From positions 58,680,593 to 58,744,592 of the forward strand of contig OX419759.1 in the NCBI GenBank assembly GCA_948567375.1: a stretch of 64,000 bases of DNA, written 5' to 3'. The notes under the pieces were generated by a model. The model was given only the letters and a program-made list of their open reading frames with translations, did no database searches and was not told the DNA's origin. The first letter of the stretch is position 1. Each line of letters opens with the position of its first letter. Of this stretch, positions 23,003-33,300 are shown in pieces. The translations under genes and the position numbers were made by a program. This DNA is from Lunularia cruciata (taxonomy: Eukaryota; Streptophyta; Marchantiopsida; Lunulariales; Lunulariaceae).

Positions 23003-24020
23003 CTAGAATGCTTCTTTGTGCTTGGTGGTCCACTGGAAGCTCAAGTCCTTTCCCAAGAGGTCAGTCAATGGTGCAGCCACATGAGTATAATAATGGATGA
23101 ACCGTCGGTAAAAACTAGCCAGTCCATTAAATGCTCGTACTTCCATAGCATCCTTTGGAGTAGGCCAATCAATAATGGCCTTGATTTTCTCTTCTTCCAT
23201 CTTTATCCCCTTTGATGAGATCTTGTGCCCCAAGAAGGTAACTTCCTTTTGCCAAAAGGCACACTTTGACTTCTTATAGTAGAATTTCCATTGTCGTAGT
23301 TGTCTTAGGACTTCTTGCACGTGATTCATGTATTCTACCTCTATCTTGCTATAGATTAAGATATCATCCAAGAACACCACCATGTACTGATCCAATAGTC
23401 CATCCAACACCCGATGCATCTGATCCATGAAAACTGCTAGAGTATTAGTGAGCCTACAAGGTAAAACTCTCCACTCAAAATGCCCATACCTTGTATGAAA
23501 GGCCATCTTTTGCACATCCTTCCTATTAATGGAGATTTGCCAATAGCCACTGCAAAGATCCAGCTTGGAAAAGTATCGTGCTCCACTCAATTGATCAAAC
23601 AAGTCATCAATCCAAGGCAAGGGATATGCATTCTTCATTGTTTGCTTATTGAACCCATGATAATCAATACGGAAACAAAGTACTCCATCTTTCTTTGGAA
23701 CAAATAGTACTGGTGCTCCCCAAGGAGAGGTATTATGTCATATGAAGTCCTTTTCTGACAACTCCATAGGTGTTGTTCGCAACTCCTCCAACTCTTTTGG
23801 TGAGAGCCAATAGATTGGTCTACTCATTAGAGTACTCCTTGGCAATAACTCAATCTTGAAGGGCATACCATGATTGGAGGGTAATCCCTTCGGCAGATCA
23901 TCCGGAAACACATCCGCAAACTCCTGAACTATTTGATCAACCATTGCTTGATGAGGCTCTTGAATCTCCTCAGATTGTCCTTGAGCAATCGGGTTGATCC
24001 ACACCGCAAAAATAAACTTA
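23003..24020 (-). pseudogene. Reverse transcriptase region of element B
   Basis: A nearly complete Ty3 reverse transcriptase. Seen in order: YWLSPKELEELRTT, a TGA stop in FI-HNTSPWGAP, FVPKKDG, RIDYHGFNKQ, the palm block SKLDLCSGYWQI, YGHFEWRVLPC, and the catalytic FLDDILIYSK (FLDD at 23363-23374), then FLGHKISSKGI. It would copy element RNA to DNA. The TGA and the terminal TAG prevent a full-length product. Confidence 0.9.
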
Positions 24021-24205
24021 TCTCCCTCCAAAGGTTGCTCTATGACTGCTTTCCTAACAAACTTCCTATCTAGTGACTCATTTCTCTTCAAAGCTTGCTC
24101 CTTGATTGCCTTCTTGGCAACCTTCCCATCTCGAAGCTCCTCTCTCTTCAAGGCATGTTCTATGGCTACCTTCTAAACAAACTTCCCATCTTGGGACTGA
24201 CTATT
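24020..24205 (-). repeat. Tandem 60-bp units in pol of element B
   Basis: Three to four units of about 20 residues with the pattern KFV-KVAIEHALK, KVAKKAIKEQALK and KFVRKAVIEQPLE. They correspond to those at 9897-10083 in element A and lie between protease and reverse transcriptase. Confidence 0.7.
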
Positions 24206-24279
24206 CTTAGGTGTCTTACTCGGAGGTGCCAGACAACCTAATAAAAAATTCCTACCTTTGTGTTGTACTTGAATTTGTC

Positions 24280-24600
24280 ATCGGGTCTAATCAAATTGAA
24301 CCTTATGACGTTCAAGCCAAGGTAATCCTAGAATGATATCATAGTGTAGAGGTGCCATTACAAACCTCATACACTCTAAATACTCCTTCTCAATCTTAAA
24401 AGTAACATGATGTGAGGTATGGAATGCAAAACCCTTTCTACCATCCACCATCATCAATCTACTTCCAATCACTAGCTTGATAGGAATACCCAATTCCTTT
24501 GCTACTTGCATAGACATAAAATTTTCTATACTTCAAGAATCAACCAAAATCCTACAATCTCGATTAGATATTGTACCTTGCAAGTGAAGAAAACTTGCAC
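24280..24600 (-). pseudogene. Protease region of element B
   Basis: The active-site region reads ILVDS, then a TGA where Gly should be, then SIENFM. It is followed by VAKELGIPIK, SRLMMVDGRKG and YDIILGLPWLE. The order and the ILG-type block fit a retroviral-type aspartic protease. The stop falls inside the catalytic DSG motif. Confidence 0.78.
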
Positions 24601-24649
24601 AGGTCGAGCCTTCAATCCCATTGGAACTAATCAAGCTCCTAGTAGGTGG

Positions 24650-25620
24650 CTCAAAATCTACTATTGGGATTCCTTGTTTCCTTGATTATTTGGTTGCACA
24701 AACTCCATCTGGGCAACTTGTCGAGATCACCCATTCCCAAGTGGACATTCAACAATACAATGTCCAACTTAGCGACAATAAAAATAACCTCCATTTTGTC
24801 ATAATCTTTCTCTATCCATTGCACCAAGTGGTCTCTGTTGGATTGCATCAATCTCCATTGGTGCTGGTTCTTCCACCCGTGCGTAGTGTACTGGTAAGCT
24901 TGGTGTAGGTCAAGGTTGAGACCAAGTTGTCGTAACCAAGGAATCAAAGCGCTCAGCCAATTGCATGGCTTCTTCTACATTTTGTGATTCTCATATGGTC
25001 ACCTCCAATTTGGTTCATGACTTCAATCCCTGTACAAATCGATCCAGAACTTCACCTTCTTGTATATTTAGAATTTGCATGATGATGTTTTGAAATTGTG
25101 TGATGTAGCTCCTTATTGAGCCAATCTGCTTCAACTTTGCCAATTTATCTTGTGCGGATCGGGTGGCATTTATAGTTTGAAATTGACCAAGTATTGCATC
25201 CTTGAAATTCTACCCATGTCAAAATTGGTGCAACCATCTGTCATTCAGCTCGCTCCACTTGGAATCGCCACCAAAGTTTTTCCATACCATCCAATTGGCT
25301 AGAAGCCAAGAGAATCTATTTCCATTCATCTTGAAGATTGGTGGCTTCAATGTAACATTTGCAGTCAAACACAAAATTCTCCATTGTGCCCGGAAAATTC
25401 TTACTTTCAAATACCTTGGGTTTTGGAAATTGAATACAATCTTCTCCATCTCAAATTGGCGCTCTCTCTATATGTTCTTGTCATTGATGGTCTTGTTCAT
25501 CCAACAATTGAGTAAGGTGTTTGATTTGTTACTATATCGTAAGGATAACATTCGTTATTGCCACCATAGCTACTACTCTATCTCACTACTCCCAATTATC
25601 TAATTGATTAACACATAGAT
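24650..25620 (-). pseudogene. Gag region of element B
   Basis: Frames on the minus strand give PKPKVFESKNFPGTMENF, VFDCKCYIEATNL and later a matrix/capsid-like stretch with several stops. This aligns with the gag remnant of element A. The zinc-knuckle region near 24700-24800 is damaged. Confidence 0.65.
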
Positions 25621-25820
25621 GCAACATGTCCACCTTTCTCCATTAGTTACAACCAAAAGTATCAAGGGTTCCTCAAACTCGGTGATCATATGTAGAAAAT
25701 CTTGCCCAAAACATGAGGTGATGAATTGTGTGAAGCGATGCTTGGGTAACATTTGGACATGAAAATCCCAATGGTTTGGCGGAAGTGGATTTGATGATCC
25801 ATAAATTCCATCCATCTCAT

Positions 25821-25837
25821 TCTTGCTCGGATACCAA
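25821..25837 (-). other. Primer-binding site of element B (tRNA-iMet)
   Basis: On the element strand TTGGTATCCGAGCAAGA follows the 5' LTR directly. It matches TGGTATCAGAGC (initiator tRNA-Met complement) with one difference. Confidence 0.85.
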
Positions 25838-26258
25838 TGTAAAAGACCGAGACTGAGGATAGAAATAGGAGAATGAAAACTCACATTGAGACACTTGAAT
25901 GTGAGAAAACTTCGAATGTCTAGCATGAGCTTCAACTTTGGTATTTATAGGTAGCATACAAGGCCCTTGAGAAGCTTCTCAAGAAGCTTCCTTGAGCCTC
26001 TTTCTTAGAGTGCAAGCCAAGTTAACCAAGAAGCTTCTCAAGAAGCTTTCTTCTAGAAGCCGTCTACTTGGCTTGTAAGCTAAGCTAGTTGGAAGCTTCT
26101 AGAAGTTCTAGAAGCTACTTACTTGAGGTGCAAAGTAAGCTAGCTGAGAAGCTTCCCAAGAAGCTTTCTAGATACTTCTGGAATATTCTAGGCTAATTTG
26201 TCTTATTTTCTACATCATTAGTCCTACTAACTTTATCGCTCAACTCCATATTGTTACA
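25838..26258 (-). repeat. 5' LTR of element B
   Basis: 421 bp with the same ends as the 3' LTR. It has the TATA box at 25942-25949 and GAA/TTC arrays between about 25970 and 26175, including GAAGCTTCTAGAAG starting at 26092. Confidence 0.92.
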
Positions 26259-26263
26259 AAAGT

Positions 26264-26719
26264 AGTCTTAAATTCCACATCAGAGAAACAATAATCTATT
26301 AGCTAAATCCCATGATGATTATAAGCCAAAGATTAAAAACAATCAACATGTATGTGTTTCTTCAATAACTATCCTTTATGGTAAATTATTATATTTATAT
26401 AATAGTGTCATCTAACTAGCTAACCATCCTTTTATATTATATTGAAAATATATTTTGATGCCTTGTGATGAAAATTATGAATTCCTTTCCAACCAACTTT
26501 ATGAAGATCTTGAAACCAAAAATCACTACTAACACTTCATTTCCTTTTGCCTAATAGTTTCTCTCTATTGGAACCATTTTTAACTAACGTAAGTTAGTGG
26601 ATGATATGTCTGTCTTAGTTTAATTGACTGAGAGTGCATCTTTTAGCATCATTGCAAATGTTCATGTAAATGATAAAAAAAACTTACTCCAATCAAGTTT
26701 GGCAAGAATTAGATTTTTC
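26264..26719. other. AT-rich flank of element B
   Basis: Nothing recognisable apart from the probable continuation of the decayed Ty3 element on the minus strand. Confidence 0.4.
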
Positions 26720-27300
26720 AAAACTTCAAGGAATGTAAGTCATGATTTTTTCATCTTTTCAAGATCCATTGCTATTCCACTCTTTGGAATTTTATACTCC
26801 AAAAGTAGACCTTCTTCACAACCAAAGATGTACTTCTCTAAGTTGATGATGGTTTTGCCTCATCCAAGCATTTAGAAACTTTGATCAAGTGCTCAAAATA
26901 AGTCTCCTTGCTCCCATAAACACAAGAGCAATAATTCAAACTTCCCATGAAGGGTTCAAACATCTTATCCATAAAAATTTTAGATGTAGTTAGAGCATTG
27001 TAAAGCTTAAAAGGTACAATTTTAAAAGCATAAAAATGCCAAAAAATGGGATAAACTATTATTGTTGATGCTCTTATCCAATCTTAATTTGGTTATAGTA
27101 ACTATAATTATCTCTAACACTATGAGTCTCATGAACTTGAAACCTCCTCCAAGGTCTCATCAATGAATTGTAAAGGGTAGTAGTTTTTGCTTGGTAATAT
27201 TATTGAGCTTCTTGTAATCCACTGAAACTTGGAGTTGCAATCCTTCTTCACAATTCAAGATGCTCATTTTGAATTCTTCACCTCAAAGATAAACAAAACT
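26720..27300 (-). pseudogene. Decayed Ty3/gypsy reverse transcriptase fragment
   Basis: Minus-strand frames show, in order, VDYKKLNNIT (27180-27230), MPFKLYNA (near 27030-27060), FMDKMFEPFMG, a corrupted CVYGSKETYFEHL block, then EKYIFG- and IPKSGIAMDLEK-like sequence (26740-26850). This is the Ty3 reverse-transcriptase order, in a lineage different from elements A and B. The catalytic FLDD block is not preserved. Confidence 0.7.
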
Positions 27301-28464
27301 TCTTTGAGCTTATTGATATCCTACATAATTGTAGCTCTTGGTGTCTTGTACAGTGTCATTTGTGGAAAGCAAGTTGTGCATTTCACTCCACCTCTAAGTT
27401 AACTTCAAGGTGACTTATTAGAGATCCTTGTAATTCAAAGTGAACAAAAAGATATACTTGTAGATATTTTATTGAAAATCTCCTCTTTTGTAACATTGTA
27501 CTTGAGGGTAAATAGTCTTCTCTTTATCTCTTCAAGTTTCTAGTATCAATGATGGTTTATCACAATCTTTCAAAAACTCCAACTTAGGCAAAAAAACATT
27601 TAACAAACATATTTGAATTAGAGTCAAAGTAATCATCATCCAAAGAAGTCGTTCCCTCATGCTTGTATTATTCGATTTCTTTGAGTTGTATTTATTAATT
27701 TTTTATTATATTGGTATTGCATCCATAATTCCTAATAATATTATAGCGCCATTTTTGCACTATCAGATGTATAAATTGATAAAAAAGACAGAGTTATTGA
27801 GGCTCATCTCCATGCTTTATTTGCTCGTACTATCTTGCAACAAACGTAAGCATCAAACTGAAAAAGCCCATAGATTGCCACTCCGATAGTTTGCTGGTTG
27901 CAAAGCTCTTGTTGAGTTTTTATCTGCTGTTGAAATTGAAACTTCTCTCATCCCACCTTGAACATATTAAATAGATGAAGAACATCTTAGGAATTTGATG
28001 AATTAACCTTACTTCCAGATTCCAACGAGGACTACATATTACATATAATTTAATCCTTATTACGAGTTGTAAGTTGTAGCAAGTTATAAATCCATCGCGC
28101 GAATTTTTCCATAAACACGGAGATGAATCCAAAGCGTTTGAAAATAATATAGTAGGCTTTGCCGTTTACCATAAGTATTCGGTAATGGAATTTTAAACGC
28201 CATCATTTTAGCTAAAATGAACCTAAATTCCATCTCGGATCAAAGTAAAACTACGACTAGAGCTTCATGCTTTATAAGAAATACTTACATACACATGAAC
28301 GTGACTTTCGCATAGAGTAGATAAAGACTACTTGGACCCCAAGGATCATCGGACCCTAAACTAATTATGTGCTTGACCACTTATTAACCGAAGAGAAAGT
28401 TTCCAGGACTTTAAGTCGAATATATTCGGTTTTATAACATTTACTATTCCGATGAAATGAAACT
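27301..28464. other. Stretch without recognised genes
   Basis: The part up to about 27600 may be more of the decayed Ty3 element. The remainder, to 28464, shows no domain, RNA gene or clear repeat. Confidence 0.4.
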
Positions 28465-28620
28465 CTACTTAGATCGGTGTATGAAGATGTCTTGGTGGAA
28501 AAAATCGCATCCCACTTGAGAACGAAAAGACTTGCTCATGGTTTTCAAGTAGAGGCACACATAAGATAATACATACAAGAGTATATGAAAACGTAGACTA
28601 CAGTCCTCTTCCCACATTCC
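28465..28620 (+). repeat. Dispersed repeat, copy 1
   Basis: Shares blocks such as GACTTGCTCATG, TTTTCAAGTA and a following ACACATA...CATACA segment with 34800-34940 in the same orientation. The family is unknown. Confidence 0.6.
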
Positions 28621-28830
28621 ACTTTCCATGAGAACGGAGTAGTTACTGTGGAGAGATGGACTTAATAGTATCCTGAATTACAAGACAAAGGTACACTAAG
28701 TTGACAGAAAGATTTACTGTACCTTTTTGTTTGACTTGGCACATGAATCCTACTTGGTATCTTCTTTGACTAGCAGCTAAACAATGTTCTTGTAATATTT
28801 CACTATAACCAGGAGAAAGGTGACCACATA

Positions 28831-28948
28831 GAAAACATGAAGGATGGGAAGACCCCATCAAGCCAAAAAAGGGAGAGACAAAAGAGGTAAAATGGGGCTA
28901 GGCCCCAATAGAATAGATAAGAGAAATCTGCCCTGCCGCACCTAAAAT
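28831..28948 (-). repeat. LINE 3' tail, at the end of the long copy
   Basis: On the plus strand it reads GAAGGATGGGAAGACCCC, then AAAATGGGGCTAGGCCCCA, then CTGCCGCACCTAAA. Related copies lie at 57073-57168, 61834-61951, 63512-63590 and, in part, 5157-5243. All but this one stand alone. Confidence 0.75.
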
Positions 28949-28959
28949 ACACAAGCTAT

Positions 28960-29690
28960 GCAAGTAGTAAGGTCTAAAAATTATTGGAGCATCCAAAGAA
29001 GCATCACCTAAAGTGATTGCTCTCCTTTGGATTGCACCAACCAATGCTATGTGTAGAGCAATGGACACACATTGTCTAAAGTATGTACAAAGTATGAGAG
29101 TGAGAGTGACACCCCTTGATGTCTAATATGATAAGCTCTCACCCACTCCTTGACAAATATGTTGAATGCCATGTCCATCATTCCATATAACTGCAAGGCT
29201 AGAGGAACAAAGAGGTGACCTTGCTACGTAACGCTATACTTGGAGACCTTGCATAAGGTTGTTCCACTTGCCGCCCATCCAAGAGGATGAATAATCACTC
29301 TCTCCAAAACTACATCTTGCGTAGGGTTTGTAACCACAACATCCGCCACTGTCACCTGGATCATCTTTGACCAAGTATAAGTCTACTCTAACACGTGTCA
29401 TTTGTAAAGAACATAAGCGCTCCCTCCAAGAAAGGTATCCACTCTCTCATGCAATAGCAAACACTATATCCTAATGGCATCATGAGTAGCTATCTTGTGT
29501 TCTCCAAAGGACACAATGTTATATGGACCGCTATTGCATCTAGTGTAGAACCACACTCACAAGGGAGTAATGAAGATGTAGATGGGTGGACCAAACCTAG
29601 GTAGAACCTCATTGTTGTAGAGAATGTGGTTGGTGCAAGTCAAATTGCCCTAATGCACGGTCAAGTTAGGATCCAAGAGCCTACACCCTT
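28960..29690 (-). pseudogene. C-terminal part of the LINE protein, decayed
   Basis: The minus-strand frame includes HLFVPLALQLYGMMDMAFN and VKEWVRAYHIRHQGV with stops between. It follows the reverse-transcriptase block in the right order and extends to the tail. The function of this domain is unknown to me. Confidence 0.5.
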
Positions 29691-29699
29691 GCTTGATCA

Positions 29700-29877
29700 A
29701 GAGCAAATATGTGCTCTAGTGTAATACCAAGGGTTAGCCATATGATCTAGATGTGAAATTTGGTTTGGTAACATCTAGAATGATGTTATACATGATGGTC
29801 AAAATAGATCAGATAGAAGTATCACCAAAAGAGTACTTCTACTAATAGGGCAGAAACCGAAATAGACTTGAGAACCT
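29700..29877 (+). repeat. Partial copy of the ~580-bp repeat
   Basis: Matches the first ~150 bp of the unit at 29878-30455 (TTTGGTAACATCT...TCACCAAAA). It lies directly before it, giving a partial tandem array. Confidence 0.7.
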
Positions 29878-30455
29878 TAGAACCAATAGCTAGACATATG
29901 ATTTAAAGGTGAGAATTGGTTTGGTAACATCTGGAAGGATGTTACACATGATGGACTAAACAGATCAGAAAGAGGTATCACCAAAAGGGGACTTCTACTA
30001 ATAGAGTAGGAACCGAAATATGCCTGAAATCTTTGAAGGCAATTTCGGAGGCCTAAACGGATGAATTAGGCCTCGAAAATGTGCAGATTCCCCTCCCAAC
30101 GGAGAAAAGGCTGGCCTTTCCCTCCCCTCTGGTTTGTCTCGTCGAGAGCTTTCCAACGGTACCTTACTCATGTGATTCCTACAGGAAGATTCCCTAAAAG
30201 ATTCCCTCCGGTCAAAGCTCGTTTGACCAACCAGATAGGACCTAGACCAGACAGGGCACCCATCCAAGTCAGTAATCCAAGGGTGGAGCTTGCTGACATG
30301 TCACCTATCTATGTCCCTAATCCTATGGTGGAGCTTCCTTGGAGGAGATCCTCTTTGTCTATATAATAAAGAGAAGGTGCTCCCTTGGGGCATCGAATGT
30401 TTGAGTGTGCAATCTGTGTTTTCTCTCTTCTCTTGTCCTCGGAGTATCACATCTA
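29878..30455 (+). repeat. LTR-like ~580-bp repeat, copy 1
   Basis: Shares its whole length with 31433-32035 in the same orientation: AGCTAGACATAT at the start, GGCCTAAA...GAATTAGGCCT in the middle, TTTGACCAACCAGATA, CCAAGGGTGGAGCTTGC and TTGGGGCATCG near the end. A TATA-like CTATATAATAAAG at about 30359-30371 lies some 85 bp before the end, as in a U3-R boundary. I cannot tell a solo LTR from another repeat type. Confidence 0.75.
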
Positions 30456-30479
30456 GTGACTAGGGGAATGGATGAGTCA

Positions 30480-31432
30480 ACTAAGAGAGAATGTAACATA
30501 TGCTAACAATATCACTCCATCAAGGAAGACGACAAACTTCTAATCCAATCTCACAATAGTGAAAGAAGAGATGGAAATTCCTCATGTGCCTATGGGTATA
30601 GGTCATCTCTTGTCTACTACAAGAACACTTAGAGAGAAAAATATCCTTCTTCCATCTCGGTCACATATGTCTCCAAACTTAGCCTATCTATAACCACATA
30701 AAATGAGAAAAGTAGAGGTGCCAAGAGAGCCCAACTATCCAAAAATGCTCAAGGTACCATATGCTCCATAGATAATAAACCTACCCCTCTACATGAGATT
30801 GGTAGAGAGGTTTGTCTATGTGCCAAATCTCTTGTCACACATTCAAATGTCTTTGGTCCAATGATATCACGAAAGACTCATATAATCCTCCTATCAAAAG
30901 CTCTCAGAACATGATAGGAAAGTCAAGGAAGTGGGAACCGTGTGGAGAAGGTAAGTAGGTCAACGAGCAAAACTAGAGAAGAGTATACCAAATGCCACCT
31001 AGAGATCTCCTTGTAGAGGAAGGTCATCCAAATGGAGAATGTCCTTTGCAAGGGCAACATTTAAGAAGCATATGACAAAATCCTTGGATGCTATTGGCAC
31101 TCCAAGAATACATAGTCCATATATAGATGTAACACACCCTTCTAGAAGCTCAAGGTGTGGAAGGATAATTGAAGAGGACCATGCTCTGCACTTTGACACT
31201 TTGACTCTCAAGCCTACAAGATGTAGCTGGATAGTCAAATGATCAAAGGCCTGGCTAACTGATCTAGGGGCTGGCCCACAATGTGTGTATTGTCTACTAA
31301 GGAGATCAATACACAACTTGGCATGACCAAAGTAGTAGATAAGAGAGCTCTGGAGTGAGCCATGCAAACAAAGGTCCTCTTAAAGGATCTTCTTGTTGTG
31401 TACCAACAACTAACTCCATGACAATGACTCCC
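30480..31432 (-). pseudogene. LINE reverse transcriptase, second half, decayed
   Basis: Just inside 31432 the frames carry a mutated GTQQEDPLRGP (family GTRQGDPLGG) and a mutated VDNTHIVG (family ADDTHI, catalytic Asp lost). They continue through VSQAFDHLTIQLHLVGLRVK, KCRAWSS, LGVPIASKDFV and DDLPLQGDL, and then shifted frames with RDLAHRQTSLPISC and DSWALLAPLL. The enzyme would copy LINE RNA at a nicked target. It is not functional. Confidence 0.7.
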
Positions 31433-32035
31433 TTTAATACCAATAGCTAGACATATTATCTAGAGGTGAAAATTGACTTGGTAACATCTTGAAGGATATT
31501 TTATATGATGGACTAAGTAGATTAGATGGAGGTGTCACCTAAAGAATATTTCCACTAATAGAGTAGGAGCCAAAAACAACTTGAAAACTTTAGAGCCAAT
31601 TTTAGAGGCCTAAATGAATGAATTAGGCCTTGAAAATGGAAGTAATCTAATGCTTTAGATTAAAAGGTCTTGCCTCTTTCTTTCACCATTCATCTCATTG
31701 AGAACTTTCCAACAATACTTCACCTATGCAATTCTGAGCTTCATACAAGAAGATTTCCTAAAGATCCCTTTGGTCAAACTTGTTTGACCAACCAGATAAG
31801 ACAAGGACCAACATATCAGCCATCCATACAACTAATCTAAGGGTGGAGCTTGCTACCATGTCACCAATCCATGCATATGATCCAAGGGTGGAGCTTCCTT
31901 TGAGGGGGTCTTCTTTTGCTATATAATGAAGTCAAGATGCTCCTTTGGGGCATCGGAGTATTGAGTGTTGAAGCTTTATGTTTCCTCTCTTGTGTTTCTC
32001 TTGGAGGTGCTCCTATCCTTGGAATATTACACTTG
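31433..32035 (+). repeat. LTR-like ~580-bp repeat, copy 2
   Basis: Second copy of the unit at 29878-30455, in the same orientation. It splits the LINE reverse transcriptase between the first catalytic block and the GTRQGDPLGG block. A TATA-like CTATATAATGAAG lies at about 31919-31931. Confidence 0.75.
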
Positions 32036-32039
32036 CTCT

Positions 32040-32490
32040 TATGATGTCCCATGTTGATAGTAAACGGAAGCAAGAGAGCCATAGAAAAAACACACAAAAA
32101 GGAATGAGACTCACCAAGGATCCGTAGGTCTCCTTAAGCTCTCTAAAAATAGACACTCAAGAGATGCTATTAAAAGTATTTGCAACATCCACATGTAGGG
32201 CAAGCCACTCTTGATGGATATCTAGGAATGCCATGCTATTTAGGGAAATAGCCTCACAACATCCAGGTGTAGCTACTCCAAATTAATGTGGACTCAGGTG
32301 CTCTTAGAAGTGAGATTGATCCTGAAGGATAATGGTGTGGCTAACCAAGCACAAAAGATCTTTCCAATGTCAATTGATCTAATGCCCCTTGTTCCCTTCT
32401 CCATTGTGAGAAGTTGTCTAGCCCCTAACACCCGTTTAAATGAAGTAGGAATATCTCCTCTTGCTACCACTACAACCACCTGAAACAACT
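32040..32490 (-). pseudogene. LINE reverse transcriptase, first half, decayed
   Basis: Minus-strand frames read VARGDIPTSFKRVLGARQL, RSIDIGKIFCAWLA, GVATPGCCEAISLNSMAFL and LHVDVANTFNSIS (the first catalytic Asp block), then a stop. The order and spacing fit the fingers and palm of a non-LTR-type reverse transcriptase. One frame change lies near 32290. Confidence 0.72.
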
Positions 32491-33300
32491 TGGTAAATCA
32501 TTAGAAGGATCAACTACTTGAAAGCACTCTCTAAGATACTCATATAGCATCCAAAACAAGTCTCTTGGAGAGAGGCAAGGGATAGTGCATAATGCTTGTG
32601 TGCAAAAAGAAACCCATCAAGACTTAAAAGCTACTCATGTGATAGTCTAAGACCCATAATGGTACCCCCTCTCTAGCCATAGGATGTAGTGAGCAAAGAG
32701 AAGATATAGTCTAATCAGCGGGACTAACCATAGACAAAGAATGTTGCGCTTCTGTTGCTCTTCTAAACTCTTCCGCTTGACCCAATGTCCTACATTGTTG
32801 TAATTGAGTGGACTCTATGGTATCTTGTGGTAGAACCTGTCTCTTAACAGTATAGCCGCAACCAACTTCTCTTGTAGGGCATCCCAATCCCCTCTTGAAA
32901 TTGATGAAATCTAGCAACCACTTCTTTATGCCATGCATGTCCCCCATACTCTAGCATAGCAAAGGCACCATCAAGGGAGTAAGAGGAATAAGAGCCATGC
33001 TAACTTGTCCAAGGGATCATGTGCCAACCAATCAAGTGGTAGACAAAAAGCCAGTGTAGCCTCATCATGGAGTGTATGGGGTAGCCTATGGAATAAATGT
33101 GGATATGGAAAATAAGTCTCAAATAACCCCAAGCTATAACCGGCTTGAGATGCTAACCACTCCCATGACTCAATCTGTATACCTGGAATGATCAACAAAG
33201 GGGTAGAGGAAATGTGCACAATCATGAGCGTCATCACAGTCAATATGATCACTCACTTCACGTGAACATCCCAAGTTGTCCAATTATAGTCCTTGTACAT
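32491..33300 (-). other. Presumed upstream part of the LINE, decayed
   Basis: Minus-strand frames of 78 and 93 codons exist (32711-32947, 32971-33252) but I recognise no domain in them. Position suggests the N-terminal region of the LINE protein. Confidence 0.35.

Larger units (their letters stand above)
20618..26258 (-). mobile_element. Ty3/gypsy chromovirus B, minus strand
   Basis: A 5.6-kb LTR retrotransposon of the same family as element A, in opposite orientation and better preserved. LTRs are at 25838-26258 (5') and 20618-21043 (3'). The flanking pentamers AAAAT (20613-20617) and AAAGT (26259-26263) look like a target-site duplication with one change. The internal region keeps gag, protease, reverse transcriptase, RNase H, integrase and chromodomain in order, largely in one frame but with about eight in-frame stops, so it is not autonomous. 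Confidence 0.93.
28831..33300 (-). mobile_element. Decayed LINE-type retroelement, minus strand
   Basis: Minus-strand frames follow the order of a non-LTR-type reverse-transcriptase protein: ARGDIPTSFKRVLGARQL, then LHVDVANTFNSIS, a degraded GTRQGDPLGG block, a degraded LADDTHI block, VGLRVKVSKCRAWS, LGVPIASKDFV, then a C-terminal domain. The element ends at a tail (28831-28948) that recurs elsewhere in the window as short truncated copies, as expected for LINE insertions. Two insertions of a ~580-bp repeat interrupt it. The upstream limit near 33300 is uncertain. Confidence 0.7.
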
